This document shows, in pieces, positions 36,337 to 46,381 of a stretch of DNA of 64,000 nt. This DNA comes from Paracoccus fistulariae (GTDB taxonomy: Bacteria > Pseudomonadota > Alphaproteobacteria > Rhodobacterales > Rhodobacteraceae). A model generated the notes under the pieces. It did no database searches. It was not told the DNA's origin and was given only the letters and a program-made list of their open reading frames with translations. Both the position numbers and the translations under genes were made by a program. Numbering within the stretch: the stretch's first letter is position 1; every line of letters starts with the position of its first letter. The stretch covers positions 2,726,501 through 2,790,500 of the forward strand of contig NZ_CP067136.1 of NCBI RefSeq assembly GCF_028553785.1, written 5' to 3'.

Positions 36337-37305
36337 TCATGCCCTCCGGGTTTCAGCGGGTGCCGCCGCTACGCCGCGAAAGTCCAGATCGCGGCTGACC
36401 ATGCGGCGGATGCCCGCGGCGGCATTGGACAGGCGCAGGCGATAGCCGGTGATCGCGCGGGCAAAGACGTTGTAGATGACCACGGCCGGGATCGCGGCGA
36501 CAAGGCCAAGGGCGGTGGCCAGCAGCGCCTCGGCAATGCCCGGTGCGACGACGGCCAGATTGGTGGTCTGCGATTCCGAAATGCCGATAAAGGCGTTCAT
36601 GATCCCCCAGACGGTGCCGAACAGCCCGACAAAGGGCGCGGTCGAACCGATGGTCGCCAGAACGCCGGTGCCGCGCGACATGCGGCGCCCGGCAAGCGCC
36701 TCGATCCGGTCCAGATGCGAATCGACCCGCTCTTTCAGCCCGTCATCGCCCGCCTGATCCACCGCCACCAGTGAGCGGTCATATTCCTGCGATGCGGCCT
36801 GGATCATCCGCGACACGGCATCGCTGCGTGTGCCGCTGGATTGCAGGGCCTCGGTCAGGTTGGTCGATTGCGCAACGCGTTTGGTGCCTGCCTGCACGCG
36901 CATGCTGGCCTGCCACAGTTCCAGCATCTTGGCGACCAGCACCGTCCAGGTCACGACCGAGGCAAAGATCAGACCGACCATCACCGATTTCACCACCCAA
37001 TCGGCGGCGCGATACATGCCCATGGGCGACAGGTCATGCGGCAGGTTCGGGTCGCGCTCTTCGGTCCGGGCCAAGGCCGGTGCGGGGGCGGCAGTGATCG
37101 CGGGTGCCGCGTCAGGGGCCGGGGCCGTTTCGGCCACAGGCGCCGTTCCCGTTTCCGTTGTCGGGCCCGTGGCCTCTGCCGCCTCGGTCGCGGTCGGGGC
37201 TTCTGCGGGCGCGGGCTCTTGCTGCGCGGCGACGGGGGATGCCAGCAGACAGGCAAGCGTGACGGCGATACCAGCACCACGGCGCGACAGTGGCATATGA
37301 GTCAT
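36337..37305 (-). CDS. exbB: ExbB with N-terminal signal and Pro/Ala-rich extension
   Basis: A 322-residue proton-channel subunit. The start at 37305 has AGGA 6 bases upstream. Residues about 1-28 are a cleavable-looking signal (VTLACLLASPVAAQQ). About 30-85 form a Glu/Ala/Pro-rich periplasmic extension, and the conserved ExbB core starts near 95 with three membrane helices and the motif GTVWGIMNAFIGISESQTTNLAVVAPGIAEAL. Extended ExbB proteins of this kind are known in alphaproteobacteria. It is first in exbB-exbD-tonB. The much longer upstream frame is shadow. Confidence 0.92.
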   Translation of the reverse strand: MTHMPLSRRGAGIAVTLACLLASPVAAQQEPAPAEAPTATEAAEATGPTTETGTAPVAETAPAPDAAPAITAAPAPALARTEERDPNLPHDLSPMGMYRAADWVVKSVMVGLIFASVVTWTVLVAKMLELWQASMRVQAGTKRVAQSTNLTEALQSSGTRSDAVSRMIQAASQEYDRSLVAVDQAGDDGLKERVDSHLDRIEALAGRRMSRGTGVLATIGSTAPFVGLFGTVWGIMNAFIGISESQTTNLAVVAPGIAEALLATALGLVAAIPAVVIYNVFARAITGYRLRLSNAAAGIRRMVSRDLDFRGVAAAPAETRRA

Positions 37306-37404
37306 GATGTTCCTTGTCTCTTTCGGCATATGGGTCTTTCGCTGGGCCAAAGGCATGGGCGGAATTGCCGCCCGATTCACCTTCGTTAACGCGACTTTTT
37401 CGGC

Positions 37405-37433
37405 GGTATCAAACGTCAGGGTAAAATTGTCAA
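37405..37433 (-). promoter_or_regulatory. Candidate promoter of exbB-exbD-tonB
   Basis: On the minus strand TTGACA (37433-37428), a 17-base spacer and GATACC (37410-37405). The predicted mRNA has a 5' leader of about 90 bases before the exbB ATG. No clear Fur, Irr or RirA site was identified. Confidence 0.5.
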
Positions 37434-37503
37434 CTATTCGGCTGCGACTTGATCCGCGCATTCTGCGCTTGCCCAGCGAGCCCGGCTGTCGGAAAGTCGG
37501 GCG

Positions 37504-38118
37504 ATGATCGCCCATCCCGCCATCATTCTTGCCGGAGGTCGCGCCACCCGCATGGGCGGCGGCGATAAACCGCTGCAACAGTTGGGCGGCGCTCCGATGC
37601 TGCAGCAGATCGTCGCGCGGCTTCGGCCGCAATGCGGCGATCTGGCGATCAATGCGAATGGCGATCCGAAGCGTTTCGCCGCCTTCGGCCTGCCGGTTGT
37701 GGCAGATCCCCTGCCCGATTATCCCGGTCCGCTGGCGGGTATTCTGGCGGGAATGGACTGGGCCGCCGCCCGGAACGCGGATTTCGTGGTGACGGTCGCC
37801 GGGGATACGCCCTTCTTTCCCCACGACCTGTCACAGAAATTCGCGGCCATGCAGGAGGGCCCTCATCCCGTCATCGCCGCCAGCCAGCATGCCGAAGGCG
37901 ATCTGATCTGGCATCCTGTCTTTGGCCTTTGGCCGACCGGCCTGGCGGCGGCTCTGCGGTCATATCTGCGGGCCGGGCACCGGCGTCTGCGCGGATTTGC
38001 GCAGCAGCAGGGGGCCAGAATTGCTGTCTGGGACGGGCGCGATTTCGATCCCTTCTTCAACGTGAACGCCCCCGAAGACCTGATCCGGGCGCGACAACAT
38101 CTTGAAAAACCTGCCTGA
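37504..38118 (+). CDS. mobA: Molybdenum cofactor guanylyltransferase
   Basis: A 204-residue enzyme that adds GMP to molybdopterin to make the dinucleotide cofactor. The nucleotide loop LAGGRATRMGGGDKPL (about 9-24), the VVTVAGDTPFF metal-site segment (Asp near 101), and the C-terminal FNVNAPEDL are diagnostic. Length and start are normal. It is divergent from exbB. No other moa/mob or molybdoenzyme gene is in the window. Confidence 0.93.
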   Translation: MIAHPAIILAGGRATRMGGGDKPLQQLGGAPMLQQIVARLRPQCGDLAINANGDPKRFAAFGLPVVADPLPDYPGPLAGILAGMDWAAARNADFVVTVAGDTPFFPHDLSQKFAAMQEGPHPVIAASQHAEGDLIWHPVFGLWPTGLAAALRSYLRAGHRRLRGFAQQQGARIAVWDGRDFDPFFNVNAPEDLIRARQHLEKPA

Positions 38119-38495
38119 GAACGACCCCGTGTTGCGCCTGAAAGTATTGCCCGACAAAACCAGTCAACTATTTGTTTTCAAATATTTTTCTTGACTTCCC
38201 GCTGTGGCCGTCCTATCTGCTGACCCAAGATAGCAAGCCAGCGCCCAAGCCAGCCAGCAATCCCGAATTCCCGCCAGACCGAACCCCTATCCAGCCAGCA
38301 CCCCATGCGGTCGCCAGCAAGACAGGTGTGTTTCGGCTCAGGCTGCTGCGGATCATCTTCCGCACCGCCAAACAGCCCCCATTTCTCAAAAAAACCACTG
38401 CTGCAACCGGCCTGAACGCGCGGCGCACCCGGCAGGCAGGATTGTATGTCTTGCGGCGGTGCTGTAGCTGAGACCCGATCCAAAGGGATTTTTCC
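38119..38495 (+). promoter_or_regulatory. Promoter and long C-rich leader of cobA
   Basis: This 377-base gap starts with an AT-rich block, then TTGACT (38191-38196), a 17-base spacer and TATCTG (38214-38219), a good sigma-70 promoter. It predicts a leader of about 270 bases. From about 38230 to 38330 the leader is strikingly C-rich and G-poor on the sense strand, with GCCAGC occurring five times, like a Rho-utilisation region. No cobalamin riboswitch consensus was recognised. A hairpin-prone stretch (38435-38470) precedes the GTG start. Confidence 0.55.
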
Positions 38496-39248
38496 GTGTC
38501 CGACGCTGAACCCGCGAATGGTTTTGTCTCACTTGTCTCGGCGGGGCCGGGCGATCCGGAATTGCTGACGCTGAAGGCTGTCAGCCGGCTGGCGCAGGCC
38601 GATGTGATCCTGTTCGACGATCTGGCCTCTGGCCCGGTGCTGGACCATGCCAATCCCGACGCCGAACTGATTGCCGTGGGCAAACGCGCAGGGCGCCCCT
38701 CGGCGCGGCAGGAACATGTGAATATGCAGCTGGTCAGCCAGGCCCGCGCCGGGCGGCGGGTGGTGCGGCTGAAATCCGGCGATTCCGGCATTTTCGGGCG
38801 GCTGGAGGAAGAACTGATCGCCCTGACCGAGGCTGGCATCCCCTTCGAGATCATTCCCGGCGTCACCTCGGCCAGCGCGGCGGCGGCGGCGGCAGGAATC
38901 CCGCTGACCCGCAGGTTGACGGCCCGGCGTGTGCAATTCGTGACCGGCGCCGATGTGACCGGCCACCTGCCTGAGGATATCAACTGGGCGGCCCTTGCCG
39001 ATCCGCATGTCACCACGGTCGTTTTCATGGGGCAGCGCAGTTTTCCCAAGCTGGCCGAGGGGTTGCGCGCCCATGGCCTGCCCGGCGATACGCCCGCGCT
39101 GTTCGCCGAGGCGGTGGGCCATCCGCATCAGCGTTTGCTGCGCACCACGATCGACGAACTGGCCCGGATGATGCGTGACATCACCGTCGTGCAGCCGGGG
39201 CTGATCCTGTACGGACCACTGGTCCTGAAGGGCTACGGAAATACCTGA
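38496..39248 (+). CDS. cobA: Uroporphyrinogen-III C-methyltransferase
   Basis: A 250-residue SUMT that methylates uroporphyrinogen III twice to give precorrin-2, at the branch to siroheme and cobalamin. Diagnostic motifs are VSAGPGDPELLTLKA (about 14-28), the segment VVRLKSGDSGIFGR, and IIPGVTSASAAAAAAGIPLT. Only the methyltransferase is present, with no CysG dehydrogenase domain. The GTG start at 38496 has AAGGGA 7 bases upstream. No other cob or siroheme gene follows. Confidence 0.93.
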   Translation: MSDAEPANGFVSLVSAGPGDPELLTLKAVSRLAQADVILFDDLASGPVLDHANPDAELIAVGKRAGRPSARQEHVNMQLVSQARAGRRVVRLKSGDSGIFGRLEEELIALTEAGIPFEIIPGVTSASAAAAAAGIPLTRRLTARRVQFVTGADVTGHLPEDINWAALADPHVTTVVFMGQRSFPKLAEGLRAHGLPGDTPALFAEAVGHPHQRLLRTTIDELARMMRDITVVQPGLILYGPLVLKGYGNT

Positions 39249-39369
39249 AAATAAAATAAAACTTGTCTCAAACCCTGCCTAGAAAGCGGGCGTTCGGAGG
39301 TGGGATTTAAGTGCCGCTTAAAGGCGGATCCCCTAGCCTGACTGCCCGGGATTCTGACGCAGTAGGGTT

Positions 39370-42300
39370 ATGCTTTCCTATCGGCATGTGGTGACATTCG
39401 GCACCACACAACGCAGTTGGCTGTCAAAGGTCACCGATCTGGAGATTGCCCAGATCGGGGGACAATGGTTGCTTTTTGCGGTCAGCGGATTTGGCGGTGG
39501 GGTGTCCAGCTATCGCATCCCCGACCCGACAGCGCCGCTTGTCCGCGTGCATGGCAAGTCCTTCCCGTCGAACCTGACCTATCAGGGCGATCCCGATCTG
39601 ACCGTGCTGACCACGGCGAACGGGTCTTATCTTCATCTGGGGCAACTGGGCGGGGCCGAGGCTTTGGGCATGGCCCTGTCGCCCGCAGGGACGATACAGA
39701 CCCTGTCGCGGCTGTTTTCCGACAGCGCGGTCGGGACGAATATCTCTGCCATGGGGCAGGTCGGGGGCGGCGATTTCATCTACTCCGCGCATAAGGCGAT
39801 CCTGCAGCTGGATGTGCAGAAGCTGCGCCCCGATGGCAGCCTGTCGCCCGATATCTCTTCCGCCAAGCTGAATGGCAGCGACGCGATGGAGGGGGCCTCG
39901 CTGGATCAGATCATCGATGTGGTGGTCGAGGGGCAGCGGATTCTGGTGGCGATTTCCGGGCTGGGCAACTTCGTTTCGACCCATCTTCTGTCAGAGAGCG
40001 GGCAACTGACCGGCGGCGCGATGCATGTCGCGGGGCAGGGAACGGGCTATTACGTCCCCTCGCAGGTCGAGGCGGTGCAGTTCGGCGACAAGACCTTCAT
40101 CGTGGTGGCGGGCGCGACCTCATCATCGCTATCGGTGTTCCGGCTGGATAAAAATGGCGCGCTGACCACCACCGATCATATCGTGGATGAGTTGACGACG
40201 CGGTTCCAATCCGTCTCGGCCATCGCGACGGCGGTGGTGGATGGGCGCGCCTTTGTCTTCGTGGGCGGCGCGGATGATGGCATCAGCGTCTTCACCCTGC
40301 TGCCAGACGGGCGGCTGGTCTTTATCTATACCATCGCGGATACCGACGCGCTGACCCTGTCCAATGTCGGAGAGATGCGGGCAAGCGCCATTGACGGGCG
40401 CATCGCGCTTTATGTCACCAGCAACAGCGAAGTCGGGATCAGCCAGCTTCTGTTCGATCCCGGAAAGATCGGGACCACGGCGCTGGCCGGGTCGGGCGTC
40501 GTGACCGGCACCTCGGGCAATGACATGCTGGTCGCCTCTGCCGGGACAAGCGCGATCCGGGGCGGTGCCGGGGATGATGTTCTGGTCAGCGGCGATCGCA
40601 GCATCACGCTGACAGGGGGCGATGGCGCGGACAGCTTTGTCCTGACCCGCCCGGACGGGCGCATCCAGATCACCGATTTCGAGCTTGGCACAGACCGGCT
40701 GGACCTGTCCATGCTGGGGATGATTCGCAGCACCTGGCAACTGACCTTCCTGTCGCGATCCGACGGCATCCGCATCCTGTTCGGCGAGACGATCCTGGAT
40801 ATCGTCAGCCGCGATGGCAGGCGCCTGCGCCCCACGGATTTCAGCAATGAGATCTTCGCGATCGCCCATTACTGGCTGCCTGAACTGGATCCGATCAGGA
40901 ACCGCCCCGAGGATCAGGCCACGACCCGGGGGCAATGGTTCTTTGGCACCGAAGCAGGCGACCGGATGGTCGGCGCGGGCGGTTCGGACGTGCTTTATGG
41001 CCGGGCCGGGCATGACACGATCTCGGGCGGGGACGGCCATGACACCATCATGGGTGAGGATGGCAATGACCAGCTGCGCGGTCAGAATGGCGACGATTAT
41101 CTGCGCGGCCATGACGGCAGCGACTGGCTTTTCGGCGATGCGGGGAATGACGCGCTGCGCGGCGATCGGGGCAATGACACGCTTTATGGCGGCCATGATC
41201 AGGACGAATTATGGGGCGGAGAGGGGAATGACCGTCTCTATGGCGATCAGGGCAACGACACGCTGGACGGGGAAGCCGGGCATGACACGCTGGATGGCGG
41301 CGATGGCGACGATCTTCTCAGCGACAGTTCCGGTCAGAACGTCCTTCTGGGCCAGCGGGGTCGCGATACGCTGATCGGCGGATCCGGCACCGACAGCCTG
41401 CGCGGCGGCGATGATGACGACCTGCTGCGCGGGGGTCGCGGCAATGACACGCTGCGGGGCGACACTGGCAATGACCGCCTGTTCGGAGAGGATGGCGACG
41501 ATCTGCTGCTGGACGACAGCGGCAATAACCTCATGGATGGCGGCGGCGGCAATGACGTGCTGACCGCTGGCAGCGGCGCCGACACGCTGGAGGGCGGGCC
41601 GGGCAATGACACGTTGCAAGGCGGCGGCGGCAATGACCGCCTGTCAGCAGGACCCGGCAAGGACCGCCTTTACGGCCAGGACGGCAATGACCTGCTGATC
41701 GCCGGTGATGACGGCTCGGTCCTCTATGGCGGCAATCACGATGATACATTGGTGGGCGGCGCCTTCGCCGATTATCTGCGCGGCGAATACGGGAATGACC
41801 ACATCCGCGGCGGCGGCGGCAATGACAGGATCTACGGCGATGATGGCAATGATACCCTGTTGGGAGAGGCTGGAAATGACCTGCTTGAGGACAAATCCGG
41901 CCATAATTACCTAGAGGGCGGCGATGGTCAGGACAGCCTGATCGCGGGCGGAGGGCGCGATACGCTTTACGGTGGTGCGGGCGATGACAGCCTGTCGGGC
42001 GGCGATGGAGATGACAGGCTCTACGGTGGCGGCGGCCGCGACATCCTGCGCGGCGGCGGCGACAATGACTACCTGTCGGCAGGCGATGGCAACAGCCGCC
42101 TTTACGGTGACCACGGCAATGACAGCCTGTTCGGCGACAGAGGCAATGACCGGCTCTATGGCGGGGCGGGCGGCGACTACCTCGATGGCAAAGATGGCAA
42201 TGACAGCCTGTTCGGCGGTGGCCATGGCGACACCCTGAAAGGTGGCGGCGGAAATGACCTGCTGAATGACCGCATCGGACATAACCGGTTCGAGGGCGGC

Positions 42301-42963
42301 GCCGGTCGCGACCGGATATTCGCGGGCGGCGGCAGGGATACACTTTTTGGCGGCCACGGCGACGATGTGCTGAATGCCGGCGGTGGGAATGACAGGCTGT
42401 TCGGTCAGGCGGGCAACGATCGCCTTGCCGGAGGCGGCGGACGCGACGTTCTGGTAGGCGGAGGCGGTCGCGATACCCTTCTGGGCGGCGGCGGGAATGA
42501 CAACCTGATCGGTGGCGGCGGTCCGGACCGGCTTGCAGGCGGTGGCGGGCGTGACTGGCTGAAGGGGGGCGGCGGGCGCGATACCCTGCTCGGCGGCGGC
42601 GGCCCGGACAGGCTGTTCGGCAACGGCGGCCCCGACAGGCTGATCGGAGGTCCGGGACCGGACAAGCTGTTCGGTGGTCGGGGGCCGGACAACTTCGTCT
42701 ATCTGCGCCCCCTTGACAGCAAACCCGGAAAATTCGCGGATTTCATCAAGGATTTCCGCCCCAATCAGGATCATCTGGAGCTTCGGCGCCTGAATCTCGA
42801 CTATATCGGACAGGATGATTTCGACGGCGGCCGCCAATTGCGCTGGTCGCATGAGCGCGGCGATACGCATGTCCAGATCGATCTGAACGGCGACGGGCGC
42901 GCCGATATGCTGATCCGACTGGATGGCATCCTGCGCCTCGATGCGGATGATTTCCTGCTTTAG
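39370..42963 (+). CDS. Large RTX protein with beta-propeller-like head
   Basis: A 1197-residue extracellular protein without a signal peptide. Residues 1-370 form beta-rich repeats of about 50-60 residues ([36 protein letters not shown]) that resemble a beta-propeller of the lactonase/YVTN type. A short RTX block lies near 380-400. About 525-1107 is a long array of nonapeptide calcium repeats GGxGNDxL, ending in a homogenised block of GGGGRDTLL and GGGGPDRLF units. The last 90 residues form the serralysin-like secretion module ending ADDFLL. It is exported by a type I system encoded elsewhere and probably acts as a surface matrix or adhesin. It overlaps the convergent queG stop by 4 bases. 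Confidence 0.88.
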   Translation: MLSYRHVVTFGTTQRSWLSKVTDLEIAQIGGQWLLFAVSGFGGGVSSYRIPDPTAPLVRVHGKSFPSNLTYQGDPDLTVLTTANGSYLHLGQLGGAEALGMALSPAGTIQTLSRLFSDSAVGTNISAMGQVGGGDFIYSAHKAILQLDVQKLRPDGSLSPDISSAKLNGSDAMEGASLDQIIDVVVEGQRILVAISGLGNFVSTHLLSESGQLTGGAMHVAGQGTGYYVPSQVEAVQFGDKTFIVVAGATSSSLSVFRLDKNGALTTTDHIVDELTTRFQSVSAIATAVVDGRAFVFVGGADDGISVFTLLPDGRLVFIYTIADTDALTLSNVGEMRASAIDGRIALYVTSNSEVGISQLLFDPGKIGTTALAGSGVVTGTSGNDMLVASAGTSAIRGGAGDDVLVSGDRSITLTGGDGADSFVLTRPDGRIQITDFELGTDRLDLSMLGMIRSTWQLTFLSRSDGIRILFGETILDIVSRDGRRLRPTDFSNEIFAIAHYWLPELDPIRNRPEDQATTRGQWFFGTEAGDRMVGAGGSDVLYGRAGHDTISGGDGHDTIMGEDGNDQLRGQNGDDYLRGHDGSDWLFGDAGNDALRGDRGNDTLYGGHDQDELWGGEGNDRLYGDQGNDTLDGEAGHDTLDGGDGDDLLSDSSGQNVLLGQRGRDTLIGGSGTDSLRGGDDDDLLRGGRGNDTLRGDTGNDRLFGEDGDDLLLDDSGNNLMDGGGGNDVLTAGSGADTLEGGPGNDTLQGGGGNDRLSAGPGKDRLYGQDGNDLLIAGDDGSVLYGGNHDDTLVGGAFADYLRGEYGNDHIRGGGGNDRIYGDDGNDTLLGEAGNDLLEDKSGHNYLEGGDGQDSLIAGGGRDTLYGGAGDDSLSGGDGDDRLYGGGGRDILRGGGDNDYLSAGDGNSRLYGDHGNDSLFGDRGNDRLYGGAGGDYLDGKDGNDSLFGGGHGDTLKGGGGNDLLNDRIGHNRFEGGAGRDRIFAGGGRDTLFGGHGDDVLNAGGGNDRLFGQAGNDRLAGGGGRDVLVGGGGRDTLLGGGGNDNLIGGGGPDRLAGGGGRDWLKGGGGRDTLLGGGGPDRLFGNGGPDRLIGGPGPDKLFGGRGPDNFVYLRPLDSKPGKFADFIKDFRPNQDHLELRRLNLDYIGQDDFDGGRQLRWSHERGDTHVQIDLNGDGRADMLIRLDGILRLDADDFLL
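40945..42690 (+). repeat. Tandem 27-base RTX repeats
   Basis: In-frame 27-base units (nine codons) encode GGxGxDxUx calcium-binding turns, with frequent GGCAATGAC cores. Units are most alike in the last third (about 42400-42680). This is protein-coding repetition, not a CRISPR array. Confidence 0.85.
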
Positions 42964-43982
42964 CCCCGCAACCGCGCGACCGCCCATTCTGCGGCATCGG
43001 CGACGGCAGCATCCGGATCGCCACGCAGCGCCGCAGCAGCCGGGATCAGCCCGGCATCCCCCGAATTCCCGATGGCATAAAGCACATTGCGGACAAAACG
43101 ATCCCGCCCGATCCGCTTGATCGGACTGCCCGAGAACCGCGCCCGGAATGCCGCATCATCCAGCGCCGCCAACTCCGCCAGGGGCGGCGCATCGACAATA
43201 CCCCGATAGCGCATCTCGGTCCCGGCCTGGGCGAATTTGTTCCAGGGGCAGACGGCCAGACAATCATCGCAGCCATAGATGCGGTTCCCCATCAGCGCCC
43301 GCAACTCCGGATCGACCGGCCCCTTATGCTCGATCGTCAGATAGGAAATGCAGCGCCGCGCATCCAGTTGGAAGGGCGCCGGAAAAGCCCCCGTCGGACA
43401 GGCGTTCAGACAGGCGCGGCAGGATCCGCAATGTTCGACCTCCGGCACATCCACCGGCAATTCCACCGTCGTGAAGATCGAGCCCAGAAAGAACCAACTG
43501 CCCAGATCGCGCGACAGCAGGTTCGTATGCTTGCCCTGCCACCCCAGACCCGCCGCCTGCGCCAAAGGCTTCTCCATCACCGGCGCCGTATCGACGAAAA
43601 CCTTGATCGCCTCACCCCTGGCACGCTCCAGCAGCCAGCGCCCCAACCGTTTCAGTCGCTTCTTGACCAGATCGTGGTAATCCTTGCCATGCGCATAGAC
43701 GCTGATCGCCGCCCGATCCCTTCGCGCCAGAACATCCAGCGGATCATGATCGGGCGTATAAAGCTCTGCCAACATGATCACCGACCGCGCCTCGGGCCAC
43801 AGCGCAGCCGGATCACCCCGCCAATGCACCCGCTCATTCATCCATCCCATCTGCCCATGCCGCCCGGCTGCCAGATATTCCTGCAACCGCCCGGCCATTT
43901 CCGGCACCGCATCCGGGCGCGTGATCCGCATCCGCGAAAAACCCACCGCCTCGGCCTCCGCGGCCAGCGCCGCTTTCAGCAT
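42960..43982 (-). CDS. queG: Epoxyqueuosine reductase
   Basis: A 340-residue cobalamin- and iron-sulfur-dependent enzyme that performs the last step of queuosine synthesis in tRNA. Two 4Fe-4S sites are clear: [16 protein letters not shown] and [13 protein letters not shown]. The N-terminal cobalamin domain includes [17 protein letters not shown], and HEAT-like repeats form the C-terminus. The start 43982 fits homologs ([15 protein letters not shown]) although no strong ribosome-binding site is seen. The enzyme needs B12, which fits the cobA gene nearby. It lies behind the GST/FzlA-like gene on the same strand. Confidence 0.93.
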   Translation of the reverse strand: MLKAALAAEAEAVGFSRMRITRPDAVPEMAGRLQEYLAAGRHGQMGWMNERVHWRGDPAALWPEARSVIMLAELYTPDHDPLDVLARRDRAAISVYAHGKDYHDLVKKRLKRLGRWLLERARGEAIKVFVDTAPVMEKPLAQAAGLGWQGKHTNLLSRDLGSWFFLGSIFTTVELPVDVPEVEHCGSCRACLNACPTGAFPAPFQLDARRCISYLTIEHKGPVDPELRALMGNRIYGCDDCLAVCPWNKFAQAGTEMRYRGIVDAPPLAELAALDDAAFRARFSGSPIKRIGRDRFVRNVLYAIGNSGDAGLIPAAAALRGDPDAAVADAAEWAVARLRG

Positions 43983-44023
43983 CTTTTGTGCAGAAATATC
44001 CTGGGGGGAATCGTCGTCAGACG

Positions 44024-44040
44024 ATGGGGGGCAAGGCCCC
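44024..44040. repeat. Strong GC hairpin between GST-like gene and queG
   Basis: GGGGGGC and GCCCCCC pair across a 3-base loop. There is no T-tract on either strand. It lies in the 64-base gap between the two minus-strand genes and may be a pausing or stabilising hairpin. Confidence 0.4.
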
Positions 44041-44046
44041 CCTGCC

Positions 44047-44733
44047 TTATCCGAAGTCCAGCTCGGCATAATGCGGGGCCGGGTGAATGCCGGGCACCTG
44101 ATCGGCCAGCACCGACCGGAAGGCCGGCCGGGACTTGATCGTCGCATACCAGTCGCGCAGCATCTCGGACCGGTCCCAATCCACGTCCGAGATGTAATCC
44201 AGGCAGGAAAAATGCGCCGCTGCGGTGAAATCGGCCAGGGTCAGCGTATTGCCCGCCAGCCAGCGCCGCGTCTCCAGAAGCGAGGTCAGGTAATCGATAT
44301 GCTCCTTGATGGCGCGCAGCCCGTCCTTGACGACGCGGCTGTCGGGATAGCCCGACCTCTGAACCTTCTTCCACACCCGCTCGACCATGATCGGCTGCGT
44401 GACTTCGCTGTTGAACTTGTCATCGAACCAGGCGCATAGCCTGCGCACCTCGTGCCGCTCCAACGGCGCCTGCGGCATCAGCGGGGGCGTGGGCACGGCC
44501 TCGTCCAGATATTCCACAATGGCCTGGCTCTCGGCCAGCATATTGCCGCGATAGCGCAGGACGGGCAGTTTCCCGGCCGGGTTCCGCCGCTTCAGATCCG
44601 GCGGATTCTCCCAATATTTCTCATCGACCAGCTCGACCTCGATCTTCTTCTCGGCCAGCACCAGCCGCACCTTGCGGGAAAAGGGCGACAGGGCCGTGTG
44701 ATAAAGCCGCGTGGTCTGCGTATTCGTATTCAT
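44047..44733 (-). CDS. Glutathione S-transferase-like protein, possibly FzlA
   Basis: A 228-residue protein with an N-terminal thioredoxin-like GST domain (about 8-85: [53 protein letters not shown]) and an all-helical C-terminal domain (about 95-215). Sequence features and its place next to queG suggest FzlA, the FtsZ-binding GST-like protein needed for cell constriction in alphaproteobacteria. Such proteins lack GST activity. Ordinary GST function cannot be excluded by eye. Confidence 0.8.
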   Translation of the reverse strand: MNTNTQTTRLYHTALSPFSRKVRLVLAEKKIEVELVDEKYWENPPDLKRRNPAGKLPVLRYRGNMLAESQAIVEYLDEAVPTPPLMPQAPLERHEVRRLCAWFDDKFNSEVTQPIMVERVWKKVQRSGYPDSRVVKDGLRAIKEHIDYLTSLLETRRWLAGNTLTLADFTAAAHFSCLDYISDVDWDRSEMLRDWYATIKSRPAFRSVLADQVPGIHPAPHYAELDFG

Positions 44734-44794
44734 TGACTGCTTCGAGACCCCTTATTGCGCAACGGCATCTTGATACGGATCTGGCGTCGCTGTT

Positions 44795-45550
44795 TCAACT
44801 GTCACCGCCGGTCTGAAAGCACTCAGCGCGCCCATCCCGCGCAATCGTGGCGGCCCCGTCGGCAATCGCCCGCGACCGGCGTGAGGCCTGATGCGGGCTG
44901 CGCGATTTCGGCGCGGGCAGAACCGCAGCCAGCCGCGCGGCCTGCACCCGCGTCAGGCGATCCGGGGTGGTGCCGTAATATTCCCGCGCGGCGGCGGTGA
45001 TCCCGAAAACCCCGGGACCGAACTCGGCCACGTTCAGATAGACCTCAAGGATCCGGCGCTTTGACCAGAATGCCTCGATCATCGGCGTGAACACGGTTTC
45101 CAGCGCCTTGCGCGGCCAGCTTCGGGTTTGCCACAGATAGACATTCTTCGCCGTCTGCTGCGTGATGGTCGAGGCCCCGCCACTGCCGCCCGATCGGATC
45201 ACATTGCGGATTTCCGTCATATCGAAGCCCCAATGCAGACAGAAATTCGCATCCTCCGCCGCCACTGCAGAGCGCAGCATGACCGGTGCGATATCCTCGA
45301 TATCCGCCCAGTCGCGCGGCGCGATCTGGTGGTCACGCGATTCCTTGACGATGGTCCAGGTCGTGGGCGGGTTGATCAGCGCATAGAACAGCACCAATGC
45401 GGCCATCAGCAGCAGGCAGCGCAGCGCGAACCAGCGCAGCCAGATCAACACCCGCCGCAACGGCCGCCACCGCCGCGAAACGCGCGCCCCTCCCTTCGCG
45501 GTGGGCGCGTCGTCAATCGCAGGGGGCCGGAACAACATGCGCAGGATCAT
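44795..45550 (-). CDS. mtgA: Monofunctional peptidoglycan glycosyltransferase
   Basis: A 251-residue family GT51 enzyme that polymerises lipid II into glycan strands. One N-terminal membrane helix (about 36-60) anchors a periplasmic domain carrying AAEDANFCLHWGFD (catalytic Glu), GGASTITQQTAKN, and SKRRILEVYLNVAEFGPGVFG. No transpeptidase domain is fused. The start ATG 45550 lacks a clear ribosome-binding site; ATG 45538 is an alternative. It is separated by 61 bases from the GST-like gene. Confidence 0.94.
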   Translation of the reverse strand: MILRMLFRPPAIDDAPTAKGGARVSRRWRPLRRVLIWLRWFALRCLLLMAALVLFYALINPPTTWTIVKESRDHQIAPRDWADIEDIAPVMLRSAVAAEDANFCLHWGFDMTEIRNVIRSGGSGGASTITQQTAKNVYLWQTRSWPRKALETVFTPMIEAFWSKRRILEVYLNVAEFGPGVFGITAAAREYYGTTPDRLTRVQAARLAAVLPAPKSRSPHQASRRSRAIADGAATIARDGRAECFQTGGDS

Positions 45551-45724
45551 GGCACCGGCTTTGTCACGCCGGGCATATCCGCGTCAAGAAAGGCCTGTCA
45601 GACAGGCTGCCAAAGGCGGCGGATGAAAGGGGATTGTTCGTCATCAGGTCGTAATCGTTTAGGAGAAGTGAACAGCCCGTGATAGCCTGAAACTGTTTTG
45701 TACAATTTTATATAGGGTGCTGCC

Positions 45725-46333
45725 ATGAATTTTCGTCAGCTCAGGAATTTCCTTCTTATCCTTGTCATTATCGCCGCGCCGGGCTTGGCCAGAGCCGCAA
45801 CCGTCACCGAGACTTTCACCTTCAACGCCACACTGACGTCAGGCGACCTTCTCTGCGGAGATTCTGTTGGCTCCGAGACGTCATGCCCTGCCCAGTTCGG
45901 GCAACGCGGCCCGGCTCTGCTGACCTATGGGATGAGTATTGGAGAGACCTATGCAGGGATGTTCTCACTGACATTCAACGATACGGGACTGGAAAATGCC
46001 CGTTGCGAGATCAACGGAAAGAACTGCTATTACAGCGATGATTTTCTTCCCTCCACCCCGGTGGGATCAAGCCCTGGCAACATCGATTTCACCTTGAATT
46101 CGCAGATATCATCGGCATTTGACCTCAGCGGCAGCCCCGGTTCCTACGGCTATGGCACTGATTACATGTGGGATGATCAGGGCCTGTTTTACTATTCGAT
46201 GGTAGATTTTGAGCTGACCGAAGTGGTCTACACGAATTCGGCGCTTGCGCCGGTTCCGCTTCCTGCCAGCCTGCCCTTGCTGGGAGGCGCGTTGTTCGGG
46301 TTCGGCGCGTGGCGCCGCATGCGCAAGGGGTGA
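45725..46333 (+). CDS. VPLPA-CTERM protein (second), paralogue of the one at 48077
   Basis: A 202-residue secreted protein. It has a signal peptide (about 1-24, FLLILVIIAAPGLARA) and a C-terminal exosortase signal: VPLPASLPLLGGALFGFGAW followed by RRMRKG. Mature N-terminus ATVTETFTFNATLTSGDLLCGD. The body has CEINGKNCYY and a Tyr/Asp/Gly-rich beta-type sequence with no known domain. It is clearly related to the protein at 48077, sharing TxTETxTFN, CxINGxNCxY and YxTDY-type blocks. An AT-rich stretch with TATATA at 45709-45714 lies just upstream. It ends at a bidirectional terminator. Confidence 0.85.
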   Translation: MNFRQLRNFLLILVIIAAPGLARAATVTETFTFNATLTSGDLLCGDSVGSETSCPAQFGQRGPALLTYGMSIGETYAGMFSLTFNDTGLENARCEINGKNCYYSDDFLPSTPVGSSPGNIDFTLNSQISSAFDLSGSPGSYGYGTDYMWDDQGLFYYSMVDFELTEVVYTNSALAPVPLPASLPLLGGALFGFGAWRRMRKG

Positions 46334-46341
46334 TTGCGGGG

Positions 46342-46373
46342 GAAAGCCGGGTGACGGGGCCCGGCTTTCCTTT
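46342..46373. terminator. Terminator between VPLPA gene and DUF1269 gene
   Basis: A 10-bp stem (GAAAGCCGGG, 46342-46351, with CCCGGCTTTC, 46360-46369) and an 8-base loop, followed by CTTT. It can serve both convergent genes. Confidence 0.7.
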
Positions 46374-46381
46374 GGTCGCGC

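Noticed and set aside
38220..38495. Cobalamin riboswitch upstream of cobA
   Set aside because: I could not find the B12-box or the conserved core segments; only the promoter and C-rich leader are supported.
40945..42690. Regular repeats considered as CRISPR or satellite DNA
   Set aside because: The period is exactly 27 bases in one reading frame and codes for RTX calcium turns; there are no spacers of unique sequence.
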